A DNA stretch of 64,000 bases from Diatrype stigma (GCA_022225965.2 JAKJXP020000003.1:744001-808000); one strand, 5' to 3'. Counted from the stretch's first letter, positions 12,916 to 25,575 are shown. A program made the numbers and translations. The notes: generated by a model from the sequence alone, not told the origin.

Positions 12916-14117
12916 AGGAACATCAGGTGCGGTCATGGAACGGCGTGGGTTTTTGCAATGGCATTAGGTCTCACTTATGATTGCATTTATGCGGCAAGGC
13001 AGCCGCGAATACAGCATCCTCTCATAGCAGATAAATGGGAGTATTAGCTGACACACCTGGAGTTTTAAAAAGACGACTACATGACTACATGACTTCCTAC
13101 ATCGGCCTAAGCTACGTGGCGTTGTTTCTTGTGTTTTGATGAAATGGGCTTAGCTTGATCAGGAGTATCAAGATGAGGGACTGGCCGACGTCACGGGCCG
13201 TTGAGTCGGAAGGCGAGGTTGTCTCAACCTATAGACACGAATATCAAGACATGTCTATCCATCCGGCTTTCAGTATGATTTGCAGAAAACTACCTTCGTC
13301 TCGTAGCACCCGGGCTCTTTCACTTGAAACAGATTTGGAGATTGACGATACTGATATGCTAGACATGTATCTATAAAACGGACCAAAACTTGCAACATGG
13401 TCTGGCTGGTGTCTTAACTTCATTATGTCGGGTGATACTCGACCAGACACAAGTTTTTGAAGTACCTGATGTAGAACCAGTTGTACTAAGTCAACAACCC
13501 TGACGTTGTGATAACATCATCCGAGCTAAACCAATAATTTACATGTCACTCGGTTTTCCTGAACATGAGTTAGTGAACAATGAACAACGCTCGCAAAATA
13601 TTTCCTAGATGCATTCTTCTCTTTCCGATGGCATGTCATCTGAGTGCAGGTAAGTAGAGCGAAGATAACTCGAGGTACGGTATCTACCTTATCTATGACC
13701 TCTCTCTGCCTCTTTCCCGTACCTTGTAGTTTATGTAAGTAGGTACTGTAAGTCATGACCACATGACGTTCCAAGTTCCAAGTTCCAGGTTCCCACCATT
13801 TACTTGCGATCGCATCCAATAACACCTGCTGGTCCCAACACACCTAACCCAGTCTAGACAGCTTCCGTTATCCTGAGGTCCTTAGCCTTACCTACACTTA
13901 CACTACCTACCTACAGTCTGAACCTACAGGTATCCTCACCTATCGAGTACGTAGTAATCGAGTAATACGCTATCTTACTATCTATCAGATCGAGCACTTC
14001 ACCTTCATCTTGTTCTTCTTCTCCTTCGTACATGATAAGCCGAACTGCACATCTGCATACAAGTAGTTATATTCCAAAGACACCACAACCAAACCACCAG
14101 CAGCCTCCACCGCCGCC
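12916..14117. other. Intergenic 1.2 kb, no gene recognised
   Basis: A 73-codon open frame at 13155-13376 shows no motif. The remainder is 3' UTR of eS1 plus upstream sequence of the Rab gene with TACC repeats. Confidence 0.5.
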
Positions 14118-15304
14118 ATGTCGTCCGAGGAGATCTTGCCGGTGCTGAAGATCCTCTGCATCGGGCCTTCCGGGGCTGGCAAGTCCGCTTGTAAGTTCCG
14201 CCCCCATCTCCGGGTCCGGCGCTACCTACCTACCACCTGCAGTTATGGAACCCGGGGAGTCGGCTCCCATGTAGTCTATCTAGGCTAGGCTAACGAATGG
14301 TTGCGACGTCCGCCCTGCTTGCTTGCTAACTATTACTATATAGTACTGCTGAGATATTGTGACGATCAGTTCGATCCAGAAAGCTCGACTGCCACGATTG
14401 GCATCGACTTCAAGGTAAGTGGGAGGAATCCACCCATAGCGTCTCTTATTTTTATTTTTGTTTCTCCATTACCTACCCTGGACCGATCGACCTGTTGTCT
14501 ATCACCACCAGTGTCTTCCTTTCTCTGCTTACGCCAGGTCTAGATGAAGAAGCTCGTCGTCCGAGATAGAGCATTCCGCCTAAACATATTTGACACTGTA
14601 AGCATCGCAACCTTACCTTACCTTGAGTCTTTGGTGTATATGAAAATCCCGGAATCTTGGTGGTGGCTAGCCGGCTACATCGATCCTATCCTATCCTATC
14701 ATTGCTCCGACGCCTAACTGATGCTTGCCATCCTTCTCCGGGCGGCATAAAAACAATTAGGCCGGCCAGGAAAGGTTTCGCACACTGTCGACGAGTTACT
14801 ACCGCGGCGCGCACGGGGTCATCATCGTCTACGACATATCAAACCGGAGGAGCTTCTCGAGTCTCGAGAAGTGGGTGGACGAGGCGAGGTCCAACGCCTC
14901 CCCCAACGCCGTGCTTTACGTGGTATGTAATAATGAACAAGCCTCCCACCTCCTTGATGTCTCTTACCTGCTTGCCTGCCTGCTTGCTTTCTTGTTTGCT
15001 TTCTTGCTTGCAACCAGTCAACTAACACGGGATGATTTACCCAAAGGTTGGGAGCAAGTTGGACAAGGCCACATCTGGCGGCCGAGTGGTGTCGTTCGAG
15101 GAGGGCAAGGCATTCGCCGAGGCCCACGGCGCGGGGTTCTGCGAGGTCAGCTCCAAGACGCGGGAGAACGTGCGGACGCCGTTCGTGGAGGTCGTCGACC
15201 AGATCGTACAGAACCCGGAACTGTTGCCGAAACCGCGCGGAGGCGGCGATACGTTGAACTTGGGCATCGACACCAGCTCCATCTCGTCGGCTTGCCCTTG
15301 CTGA
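14118..15304 (+). CDS. Rab-family small GTPase, Rab18-like, variant G4 motif
   Basis: Membrane-traffic GTPase. Exons 14118-14190, 14344-14414, 14544-14597, 14761-14922 and 15047-15304 give 205 residues. Visible motifs are the P-loop GPSGAGKS (16-23), switch I TIGIDFK (42-48), and G3 DTAGQERFR (65-73). The C-terminus ends CPC, a CxC signal for double geranylgeranylation. The switch region and the [20 protein letters not shown] stretch fit Rab18 best. The G4 motif reads SKLD instead of the near-universal NKxD, because residue 123 is Ser (AGC), and G5 reads SSK rather than SAK. The substitution falls just after a splice junction, but no alternative acceptor restores Asn. Rab identity is firm, Rab18 assignment is likely. 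Confidence 0.88.
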
Positions 15305-15348
15305 TGGAATCAGTTTGATTACGGCTTTGATATGCGTGTTTGTTCTGG

Positions 15349-15386
15349 ACGGACGGACGGACGGACGGACGGACGGACGGACGGAC
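15349..15386. repeat. Microsatellite (GGAC)n
   Basis: About nine uninterrupted GGAC units in the 3' region of the Rab gene. A related GGAC/GGAT run occurs upstream of Ykt6 near 49100-49130. Confidence 0.9.
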
Positions 15387-15562
15387 TGTGCTTTCCTCTA
15401 CTTGGTTGGTCGGCGGTCTCACTCTCAATGTGTATAGTAATAGATAGGTTAGGTAGTCTCATTACGGCTTCTCAAGGGCCCATCATAGATAGTCGCTTAT
15501 CACATGATACCCCCTCTTATACTCATACATTTTGACCACGAAATTTGACGTGTTGAGCTCAC

Positions 15563-16931
15563 TCACTCGTCCGGCTTCAAGAATTCGATGACGCCTGCGT
15601 GGTACCAAGTTAGTCCGTGGCCCTGAGCAAATACGGCTTCGTAGTCTGGGAATGAACGCCTTACTTTGTAGGAACGCCTCAGGTTTCTCGGATATAAGCC
15701 AGTGCCCAGCGTCAACATCTACGAGCGAGAACTTGGGGAAGAACTGGCCGATCAGGGGGATCACCTCGTCGGGGACGTATTTGCTGTGCGTGCCCCGCAC
15801 GAAGAGCGCCGGCTTCCCGAACCGCACCTGGTTGGGATCCTTGTAGGGGAAATCTCCCATGTTGTCGAGCGACTTGGCTAGCACGTCGAGCGGGACGCGG
15901 AACTTGCGCGTTTTGCTGCCCTCGGGCGTGTATAGGTTTCCGAGGAGGAATTGCCGGATCGGGAGCTCCTGTTGGTCGGTTGCTTCTACATTAGTTTATC
16001 TAGAGAAAACACCGATTGATGGATTGATTGGTCGACAGGGCGTTTGCTGAGGAGCTGAGACTGACCGGTTCGTATGGCTGGAGGATCTTGTCGGCCTGGC
16101 TTTGGCTCGTCACGCCGGCTTCCTCTATCTTCTTCATCCCCTGGATGTACTTGGCGAAGGAGCCGTTGAGCGCAGCGTCGAGCGGAGCGTTGTCTACCGA
16201 GACTAGATTGTCGACCATTTCGGGCTTGCTCAGCGCCAGCGTCATGGCTGTCTTGGCCCCCCTATTTGTTTGCGCTTCATGAGTCCCACGAGATTCGCGG
16301 CAGAATATTGTCCCTGTACAGCAACTGCGCAACTCACATAGAGTGACCGATCAAGGTCGAATCCTTCAGACTGTGATGGCGGAGAAACTCGGCGACATCT
16401 TCGGCCATGGCGGTGTAGTCGTGCCGCGGCGCATGGGGGGAGTCGCCGTGGTTGCGCAGATCCTGGTGAGCCCGGGGTGGTCAGCGACGGAGCGAGGGGT
16501 GGTTTTTACGGCGGCGGCGGTCGTCTCACTAGGGCGTAGACATGGCGCCCGAGGTCTCGGGCCAGAACCCTGGAAATCCCCCAACGTGGTCAGCCCCCCA
16601 GACGCAAATCGCAAGTTCTGCAACAGCGCGCGGCTTTTCAGGGTTGTTTTTTTTATTTCCCCATCTCTTCTTCTTTCTCCTACCTCGAAACGGCTCGGTT
16701 GTTCTTCTTGGACCCGAACAGGCCGTGCATGAAGATTATGGGCGCATCTTGACGGTGACGGTCGGATCCCGGGGGCTCGTGGTGGTCGAATGCCAGGGGT
16801 ACCGTCTGGATCGACGAGGAGAAGGGGCGGGAGCGGGGGCGGATCGATGGGGAGAGCGCATTCGCGATCGTCGTCGTTGTCGTTCGCGAAATTACGGGCG
16901 GGCAAATGCGCGGACGTATCATCACCATCAT
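15563..16931 (-). CDS. ABHD11/Imo32-like mitochondrial alpha/beta hydrolase
   Basis: Serine hydrolase of the ABHD11/Imo32 group, which acts in mitochondria. Minus-strand exons 16684-16931, 16530-16569, 16338-16462, 16066-16261, 15665-15968 and 15563-15594 give 314 residues. The start is the first ATG in frame (MMVMIRPRICPP); the next about 45 residues are rich in Arg/Ser/Thr with no acidic residues, as in a mitochondrial presequence. Family landmarks are the oxyanion-side motif IIFMHGLFGSKKNN, DLRNHGDSPHAPRHDY, the nucleophile elbow GHSMG with Ser137, and the histidine motif DAGHWLISEKPEAF. The last exon adds only VIEFLKPDE. It is convergent with the Rab gene, with stop codons about 260 bp apart. 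Confidence 0.9.
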
Positions 16932-17661
16932 TATTGTGGTGGACGCCGGCGCCGGCAGCAGAGGTGCGGGACAAATGAGTCTTTTTGGCGATGATGACTC
17001 CTTTCGCGTCAATTACAGCAGGGAGGCCGGTATATCGCGCGCTAAGCCGGTGGTGGTTCCTTTGCTTCAATGGCGATGCGAGGTCGGTGGATGACTCGTT
17101 TTTCGATTTGCGCCAGCCAGGGGAGGGAAAAAGCCAGAAAAAAAAAATCTAGTTACATAAGACCAACTACTAGTAACTACTAGAATAGGTAGTCTAGAAT
17201 AGTAGCATTGAGTATGTAGGCATTTTGAGCGTACACGGTTAGTCCATTGCACCCTCGGCCCACTACCGCATTGCATGCCGCACCTGCCGCACCTGCACCC
17301 GATGGCCGGCGGCATCCCGGCTATCCGAGTCCATCAGAATGGACCTCTCCTCAGCTTCTTCTGGTTTGCAGCCAAGTGCTTCATACCGTGGAAGTATTTT
17401 TGTGCATCAATTACCCGACTGCTGGAGCAGATATCTGAGTACACAAACTTTATTGCCTAAGTTATTATGCGTCGTTGCTTCCCTTCAAACCCGACTGTCA
17501 TCAATCAATCAACTCCAAATTTCAAAACTCCGCCATTCTATATTAAGCTACAAAGTATACCAAAGTTCCAACTAGCTACACGTTAGCGGGTTTCACTCGT
17601 GTACGATATGCTGATGAATAATCTACGACATCATTCGCTACATTTCCCTACTTTATGGGTA
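16932..17661. other. Intergenic between the hydrolase and the AT-rich island
   Basis: Normal-composition DNA containing the hydrolase promoter. No gene recognised. It ends abruptly at the left inverted repeat. Confidence 0.5.
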
Positions 17662-17697
17662 GCCACAGTGATCACTGTTTCAGAACACATTTCGACC
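17662..17697 (+). repeat. Left terminal inverted repeat of the island
   Basis: Begins GCCACAGTGATCACTGTTTC, contains the palindrome CAGTGATCACTG, and ends CATTTCGACC. It is not RIP-mutated, unlike the DNA 60 bp inward. Confidence 0.85.
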
Positions 17698-17837
17698 TGT
17701 TTTTTTAATAGGCATACCCCAGCGGCCTAAAGCAAAATTAGCCTGTTAATTGCATTATATATATTAAGCCTTCTTAATAATACCACTTATCCGCATATAA
17801 TCATCCAGCTTTATTGCATTGCTTACGTAATTAACTC

Positions 17838-17845
17838 TTTTTAAG
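17838..17845. repeat. 8-bp target-site duplication, left copy
   Basis: TTTTTAAG, repeated exactly at 19181-19188 on the other side of the 1335-bp TIR element. Confidence 0.85.
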
Positions 17846-19180
17846 GAGCCAGCCTATTGAGGCCTTAAGGTAATTGAGGCTATGCTCCACTTCTGGATTT
17901 CCACTCGGCTGCCACCTGCCACCCACCTACCTACCTACCTACCTACCTACCTACCTACCTACCTACCTACCTACCTACCTACCTATTTATTTACCTAACT
18001 ACTTACTTTCTTACTTTCTTACTTACTTATTTATTTACTTATTTATTTACTTTTTTTAAATTAAACTTTAACCTTTAATTTAAACTAATTTAAATATTAA
18101 TATATTATTTTTAAATGGAATTTATATAATGTTTTTAAAAAGAAATAATTATAATATAATAAAAATAACGCGTTTTTATTAAAATAATTAAGTATTATTT
18201 AATATATAATAATTAATTAATATTTTTATATTATTTAATTTAAATTTTTAATAAAAACTAATTAAAGTTAATAAAAGTAATATTAATTAAATCTTATTAA
18301 AACCGAATTTATAAAATAAAATAATATATATTAATTAAAAAATAAACCTTATAATTAAGTAATAATAAATAAATAAATAAGTAATAATAATAATTAAGCT
18401 ATTTACGTAAGTTAAAGGATTTATAATAACTAAGTAATTTAAAATAATTAAATATAAATATAATTATAAATATAATTATAAATATAATTATAAATGCAAT
18501 TATAAGTATAATTATAAGTATAATTATAAATTAATAACTTATATAAGTTAAAAATGCATTTAATTATAAGGCTAAGTTTCGTAATTATTTAATACGCTTT
18601 TAAAGTATTATATAATATTATTTAAAGCGTATTATTTTATATAAAGTTTTATTATATTTAAATAATGCTTTTTAAATAATGCTTTTAAGTAATATTATTT
18701 AATATTATTTATATAACTTTTAAAGATTTTATAAGTTTTAAAACTTTTAATTATTATATTTATAAAAATATATATTAAAGGTTTTATTATTATTAAATCT
18801 TTATATTAAAAGGTTTAAATTTTATTATATAAATATATTAATAATATACTTATTTAAATATAAATAATTTTTAATAATTTATATAAATATATAAAATTAT
18901 TTATAAAGTAATTAATTCTTTATTACTTTATTATATATTTATATTTAAAATTATTAATAAATTTCAAGAAAATCATTAAGTAAATAAATAGGTAGGTAAG
19001 TAGGTAGGTAAGTAAGTAGGTAGGTAAGTAGGCAGGTAGGTAGGTAAGTAGGCAGGTAGGTAGGTAAGTAGGTGGGTGGGTGGATGGGTGGGTGTGTAGG
19101 TGGGTGGCAGCTGGTAGCCGAGTGGAAATCCAGCAGTGGAGCATAGCCTCAACTGTTTTAAGGCCTCAATAGGCTGGCTC
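17846..19180. mobile_element. Non-autonomous TIR element with 8-bp target duplication
   Basis: The ends begin GAGCCAGCCTATTGAGGCC and form inverted repeats of roughly 85 bp with a handful of mismatches. They run straight into (ACCT)n on the left and the complementary (AGGT)n on the right, which lengthens the fold-back. The core (about 18055-18965) is almost pure A/T and codes for nothing. An 8-bp target duplication fits hAT, P or KDZ-type transposases, but the tip is not the CAGTG typical of hAT, so the superfamily is left open. Confidence 0.85.
17924..17985. repeat. (ACCT)n microsatellite inside the left TIR
   Basis: A run of about 15 CTAC/ACCT units. The mirror (AGGT)n run lies at about 18990-19075, making the open frames that read as Thr-Tyr-Leu-Pro repeats on each strand. 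Confidence 0.9.
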
Positions 19181-19188
19181 TTTTTAAG
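19181..19188. repeat. 8-bp target-site duplication, right copy
   Basis: TTTTTAAG, identical to 17838-17845. Confidence 0.85.
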
Positions 19189-19943
19189 CCGCTATATTAT
19201 AGCCATAGCAGCGCAATTATAGCTTTATAAAGCTGTAGCGCTGTATTATTTATAACTGTTAGAACGTTATAGCAGTTGTAGCGCTGTAATAGTTGCAGCG
19301 TTATAGCAGTTGCAGCGCTGGAGCGCTGGAGCCCTGAAGCGCTGGAGCGCTGGAGCGCTAAAGCCCTAGAGCAATAGCGTTACGGAATAAAATGCCCAAG
19401 TATTAACGTAGGTCATAAACTTGCTTATACCGTAATAAAACGAAGGGTTATTGTGTCGCTTTTTTTTTTATAAGAATTAAATAAAGTCGCCTGTTTTAAA
19501 TAAGAAAGTAACTTAATATGCGCATAACGGCCCGTACTCTTTTAAAATAACGGGTTATGCCCTTTTAAAGCAATTGGCTATTAATTTGCTTTATGCTTAA
19601 AATAACTAATTATTAGTTCATATTTATTATTTCTTATAGTTTTCTTTGTTATTACTAATTATTAGCTTTAATTTTATATATTAATGCCGCGATTTTTTAT
19701 TATTGCCGTTATTACTTTTAATTATTATTATTATTTATAAACTTTAAACTTTTATTATTATAACTATACCTTTTATTGTCTTCGTTATAACTTTCGTTAT
19801 TTTAGTTATATTTTTATTATTATAGCCTTTTTTTTATTATTATCTTTTTATTACCGCCTTTTTATTGCTAATACTTATTATTATTTTTGCCATTTTTATT
19901 TATTATTATTATTATTATTTTTAATTTTTATTGCTTTTATTAT
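19189..19943. other. AT-rich island DNA with a GC-rich minisatellite
   Basis: This segment belongs to the host island between two nested insertions. It carries a degenerate array of GCGCTGGA/GCGCTGTA-like units at about 19240-19375 that stands out as unmutated; beyond it the DNA is AT-rich and featureless. Confidence 0.55.
19240..19375. repeat. Degenerate minisatellite, AGCGCTGG-type unit
   Basis: Many partial copies of AGCGCTGGAGCGCTGG and TAGCGCTGTA separated by a few bases. The unit is itself palindromic (AGCGCT), so folding is likely. Confidence 0.75.
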
Positions 19944-19948
19944 ATGCT

Positions 19949-20099
19949 TATTACGGTATTAAATGTATAATTACCGGCCCGGCTTTATATCGTTATATAT
20001 AAAGAAACGTTTCGTTTCTTTTAATTTAAACCTTTTCTTTTTTTTTCGTATAATAATAACTATATCTTTTTAATTCTATATTTGCTTATAGCCGTAATA
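19949..20099 (+). repeat. 5' LTR of the gypsy element
   Basis: Starts TATTACGG and ends CCGTAATA; shares the GGCCCGGCTTTATATCG and TATATAAAG segments with the 3' LTR. The usual TG..CA tips read TA..TA here, as RIP would produce. Only about 150 bp long, short for the group. Confidence 0.9.
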
Positions 20100-21384
20100 A
20101 TTTATTGCATTTATCTTTTTTTATAAGTTTAATTTAATTATAAGCCTTAAAATCCGAACGATAAGCTATAAGCGCCAAAGGATCGTAATGACTTTATATC
20201 TAAATTAACCCTTTTCCATTACCGCTACGGCTATTCTTTAAGAATTCGAATATTTAATTCTTACGGTTTAATACTTTTAAGAGAACTTTTAACCGATTTT
20301 AAACTTAATTATTATTAATTTAACGATTAATCCCTTTTAATATGCCATTTTAAACGAAATAAAATAACGCCTTAAAACGTTTACTTAAAAAAACGAGGAA
20401 TTTTATCGTTAGTTTAACGCAATAATAAAGAAAAACGATTTCGAAACGATTCCGCAAATCCAATAGCAATAATCCCCATTTTTATATATTTCTTAATTAA
20501 ACCGTTTTATTAATTAAATATCCTTTTCGACTTTGGACCTCTTTTCGAACGTTATTTAATTAGGATCCTTTTTTTATTAGTCTTATTTTTAATTTATTCC
20601 GATAATTAATTAAACGTAAACTATTTGCTATATAAAATGCCTTAACGTTAAAGCGATAACGAAACCTAAGGATAATAACTTATTAAAGTTTAAAGAATTA
20701 AGCAATAACGACTTCGAAATATAAAAGAAATACGTTAATTAAAGGTTTTAAGTTTACCTAAAATTAGCCTTCGATCGTTACGTATATATAACGAAAATAA
20801 ACCGAATTATGTATATAACTTAGTATTTAAATAATAAAGCATATACCTATATTAAAAAACGGATCGATATAATTACCAAGTACTTTAACGATTTTTAGCA
20901 ATAACCGAAAAAATAACGAAATTATATTAACCTAATTACGTTTTTAAATATTTTATATATCGTTAAAAATATCCGAATAGCAGTTTATAAAAGCTTTATA
21001 GCTTTCCAATAAAGCAACAAATCCTTCGGAAAGTTTATAAGCCTATTCGTTAAATATGCGAATTAAAGCCAGCAATTTAACGCTATTCGCGTCGTAATAT
21101 TATAAACCAAAATTAACGGAGCTTTATAAAACGCATTCGTTTCGGTAATGGATTAGCTAATAAGCGACGATATCGTAAAATGGATTAACTTATACCGAAA
21201 CCTATTTAATAATTTAAAAAATAAGGCCCTTATTAAAAAATAACAATAACCCTTTTAATTAACGCATATATCCGCATTTTTATTAGCCTTTATATTAAAA
21301 CCTATATAATTCGACGCAATTAAAACGATATAATTCCGTAAGCTTTTTCCGCAAAAAAAAACCCGGCGTTTTAACGGTTATTTA

Positions 21385-21426
21385 TGCTTATATTATAAAA
21401 AGGCGGGTTATTTTTATAAAGATTGC
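21385..21426 (+). pseudogene. gag zinc knuckle remnant
   Basis: The 14 codons read CLYYKKAGYFYKDC, which keeps the C-x2-C-x4-H-x4-C spacing of a nucleocapsid knuckle. The second Cys and the His have both become Tyr, each by a single G-to-A or C-to-T transition. Confidence 0.8.
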
Positions 21427-22614
21427 TCCGAAAGAAACCGAAAAAAAAAATGGCGGATCGCCGGAAAAAGCTTAGCCTCCAATAAAAGTCGCAACTAAAG
21501 GCCCTTTTTAAAATATTTCGAAACTATAAAGAATAAATTATATATACGTTTAATAAGTTTTAATATATTATTTTCTTTTTTTATTAAAATATTTCGTTTT
21601 AATAGTAAACCAATTTCATTTTATGTTATAATCGATAATAAATGCTTATTATATGGTTTTGTTAATAATAATTTTGCGTATAATATTTATTTGCTTAGCC
21701 TTAACTTATTCGCTTTTAAAATATTTCGCTTTATAAACGGTATCGTAACGGAAATAATTTTTAAATATAACATCGTAAACTATTAATTAAAATCCATTAA
21801 AAAATAAATCCTTTTATATTAATAACGCCTAAACGGTTTTAACGTTATATTGGGTTTTTTTTTGGTTTTAACGTTATAATCCTAATATTAATTAAAACTA
21901 TAAAATATTCGCTATTAATAATAAAATATTTTTAAATTTAAACTTTTTTAGCTTTTTTCCGATTTTAATTTAATATTAAAACCTGGTTTAAAACCGAAAT
22001 TAAATTAAAAATTACGTTCAAAATTAAAACAAAACTAAAAGCCATATTCGAAACCGGACCTAAATTATAAATTAGGCCGTAAATTAATTCCGAATTTTAA
22101 TATTCGAAACTTTTAGATCCGAAAAAATACCCGTAATTTCCAAACCGGTTTCGAATTATGTTTAGGCCGATACCAGTTCCGTCGATATTCGGTTTTTTTA
22201 TGTTACGAACTTTTTTATATTTTGCCGTATAAACGGCGTATTAATGAATAATATATTATTTTAATAATTTATCGCCATAACGGATATATTTCGCTTTTTA
22301 ATCGTAATTAATCCAAAACCTTAAGCGTTAATCGAGAATATTATAAACCAAATATTTAATACCCTTTTTCGAAATATTTTAATATAAAATAATACCTTAA
22401 ATCCGAATGCAATACCGAAACGATTACGAAACTTTTACGATTAAATAACGGAAGCACCGTAATTACGACGAATTTTAAACGAAAACATTTAGAAATATTT
22501 AAATGGAAAACTTCCGGTTACGATAAAAGAAATCCTAAAAAAACTTTTTCCAAAATATTACGACTTAATTAAGGCCTTTTTTTTATACGAAACCGAAACG
22601 TTATTTTTTTATTA

Positions 22615-23140
22615 TTTATATAATTATAAAATAAAATTATTCCTTAATTAAACCTTTCCGTATAACCGATTTCGTTCGATATTTCTTAAAGAATTATTAA
22701 TAATTAAAAAATATATTAACGATTATTTCGAAAAGGAATTTATTCGGGCCAATATTTTTTTTATAATGATACCGGTTTTGCTTACGAAAAGATCCGAAAG
22801 CGAAATTCGTATTTGCATGGATTATAAAAAATTTAATAACGTTACCGTTAAAAACAAATATTTTATTCCGTTAATTCGAAAAACTTTAAATAACTTTTGC
22901 TAAGTAAAGATTTATATTAAACTCGACATTATTGCGGCATTTAATCGATTTCGAATCGCTTCCGGAAACGAATAAAAAATAACGTTTATTATAAGATTCG
23001 GCCTTTTCGAATGCCAGGTAATTAATTTCGGCATAACCGGTATTTCGAATTCGTTTTAATATTATATTAACGACATTTTATTCGACTTATTAAACCGATA
23101 TATTATAATATATTTAAACGATATCTTAATATATAGCAAA
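22615..23140 (+). pseudogene. Reverse transcriptase remnant (Ty3/gypsy pol)
   Basis: Recognisable stretches are FEKEFIRAN, RICMDYKKFNNVT and IKLDIIAAFNRFRIA, then the catalytic box YLNDILIYS at about 23111. The second residue of the YxDD box has become Asn (GAC to AAC). Premature stops interrupt the frame. Confidence 0.85.
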
Positions 23141-24199
23141 TTTAAAAAAAATACCGATAATACGTTCGAAAATTTTTTATTCGCTTAATAAATACTGGCT
23201 TTACGGTAAATATCCGAAAGTATAAATTTAACGTAACGAAAACGAAATATTTAAGATTTATCATATTAATAAACGGCATTTAAATAAACTTAAAAAAAAT
23301 CGAATTAATTAAAAATTAAAAGTCGTTTAAAACGTTACGCGAATTATAACGATTCTCGGATTTTGCGAATTTTTATTGTCGCTTTATTAAAGACTTTTTA
23401 ATCCTAGCCTATTTTTTAACGGCTTTAATAAATAAAAAAAAATGGCCAAAATACCTTTTAAACGTTATAATAACGGCGTTTTAACGATTAAAAGACGTTT
23501 TTTGCGACGTACCTATATTTATATATTATAACCTTAAACGCCGTATTATCTTAAAAATAAACGCTTTTAATTAAGTATTAAAAAGGATCCTTTTATAATA
23601 CGATTTACGAAAGGATTTACGCTTTATCGCTTTTTTTTCGGCAAAATATAACCTAATAAAATGCAATTACGAAATTTACGATAAAAAGCTTTTCGTTATA
23701 ATTAAAGCGTTTAAAAAATAACGTTCTGAATTATAAAGCATCGAAAAATCGATCGAAATAATTACGAATCATAAGAATTTATAGCATTTTATTATTATAA
23801 AACTATTAAATTAATGCTAAATCCGGTAATTAAAATTTTTTAATAACTTTAAATTTCAAATTACTTATAAATCCGGCAATAAAGCAACCGTTTTAAATGC
23901 ATTCTTCCGATTTTCCGGCGATAAGCCAGCGAATTATTACGACCTTAAAAACGAAAAAATAACTTATCGATACCGCATCTTATTATTTTTAAACCGTTAA
24001 ATATTTTTATAATTTTTTGCCTTAAACGTTAATAAATTAATCGATACTTTAATTAACGAAGCTTATAACGCGTTGCTTTTAATATAAGACTTTTTTTAAA
24101 TTATAACGAATTTTTAATGCAAAAAGTTTAATTAAAAAATTAAGAAATAAATAAGAATTATTAAAACCGATTACGTAACGATTTAAAAACGAATTTATA

Positions 24200-24720
24200 T
24201 TAAAAATAAGTTATTTATATTTCCGGACGAAACTTTTTACTTATAAATTCTTTACCGAATCCATAATTTTGCATTAAAAGGTTATTTAAAATAAACGAAA
24301 ACATACGACTTTTTTCGCCGTATTTATTTTTAGCCGAAACTTTCCCGAAATGTAATCGTTTTCGTTTAAGCCTGTTATTTTTATAAACGAATTAAGAACT
24401 TTCGTAATTCAGTTATTGGATTTTTTAATTCCTTATCGGTTCCGTTTCGTTTTTAATTCGATATTTTTATTAATTACGTAAAACCATTTCCTTTTTATAT
24501 CCGTAACGGTATTATATACGAATACGTCTTAATCGTAATCGATAAATTAACGAAAATGCGTTATTATATATCCGTTTTCGATACGAAAGCTAAAACTTTC
24601 GGAAACGCTTTCGTAATGCAAATTTATAAATTTTACGAAATCCTTAATACGATTATATTTAATAAAAATATATAATTCGTTTTTACGTTTTAAAATAAAC
24701 TTAATCGCCGATTAAACATT
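24200..24720 (+). pseudogene. Integrase remnant (zinc-binding and core)
   Basis: Stretches such as VIVIDKLTKMRYYI and FYEILNTIIFNKNI match the catalytic-core order of gypsy integrases (DRLTK and GxPxxIxSDRG regions). The frame differs from the RT remnant, so an indel lies between them. Confidence 0.75.
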
Positions 24721-25422
24721 AATTTATGCCATTTATTAATATATTACCTTAAATTTAATAAGCAAACGGAAATTATTAATAACGTTATAAAATAATATTT
24801 CCGCTTTTATTGCTTCTTTTATTAAAACAATTAAATCGATTAGTTTTTATTAACGGAATTCGCCGGAAATAATGCCGTTTCGGAAATAATTAATGTATTA
24901 TTTTTTTTCGTTAATTACGGCTTTTATTTAGAAATAAATATCAAACCGAGCCGCCTTATTATTGCCCTTAAAATATTAATCCGCCAATAAAAATTCCATA
25001 ACGTTACGACCGTAACTAATAGAATCGAAAAAGTCCTAGCAATAACCAGGTTCTTTATAATAAAATTCCAAAAACGTTAAGCTAAAAATGCAAACCGGTA
25101 CCGAATTAATGCCGGCATATTCGAAATAAAAGATTAAATTTGGGTTAATATTAAGAATATTAAGATAAAACGATTTATAAAAAAGTTAAGTAATAAATAA
25201 ATGGGTTCTTTTTTTATTACGAAAACGTATAAACGGGCCGTAACCGTTTAAATATTTAATTATTTTCGAATTTCTTTTATTTTTTATATTTTATTAATTT
25301 AACGGTACTAATAAGGCTTTTCCAATTAGGAAATTATTAACGAAAAATTAAACCGACGGGCCAAAAACGTTATAATACCGCAAAATAAAAAAATAAAAAA
25401 TAAGAAATAATACTTTAATAAA

Positions 25423-25575
25423 ATCCTTAATTTTCGACATATACGAATAAAATTATAATATCGAATAAAATAGCCGGCTTCGTATCGGCCCATTTAAGAA
25501 TCGGCCCGGAATTTCTAGAAATGCGATGATAATATAATAAACTTTTATAAAAAGAATCCTATTAAGCCGGATCCT
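25423..25575 (+). pseudogene. Chromodomain-type integrase tail remnant
   Basis: Reading from the ATC at 25423, ILNFRHIRIKL is followed by YRIK, then PASYRP and a tail NFYKKNPIKPDP. This aligns in order with fungal chromovirus tails of the type ILD.R..G..L.Y.V.W.GY and FH..YP.KPGPP. Confidence 0.65.

Noticed and set aside
16366..17070. 234-codon minus-strand frame with charged low-complexity sequence
   Set aside because: Same strand as the ABHD11-like gene but another frame across its exons 1-2 and introns; the spliced model carries all family motifs.
17874..18059. Thr-Tyr-Leu-Pro repeat frames (also 18923-19144 on the minus strand)
   Set aside because: Pure translations of the ACCT/AGGT microsatellites inside the TIRs of the 1335-bp element.
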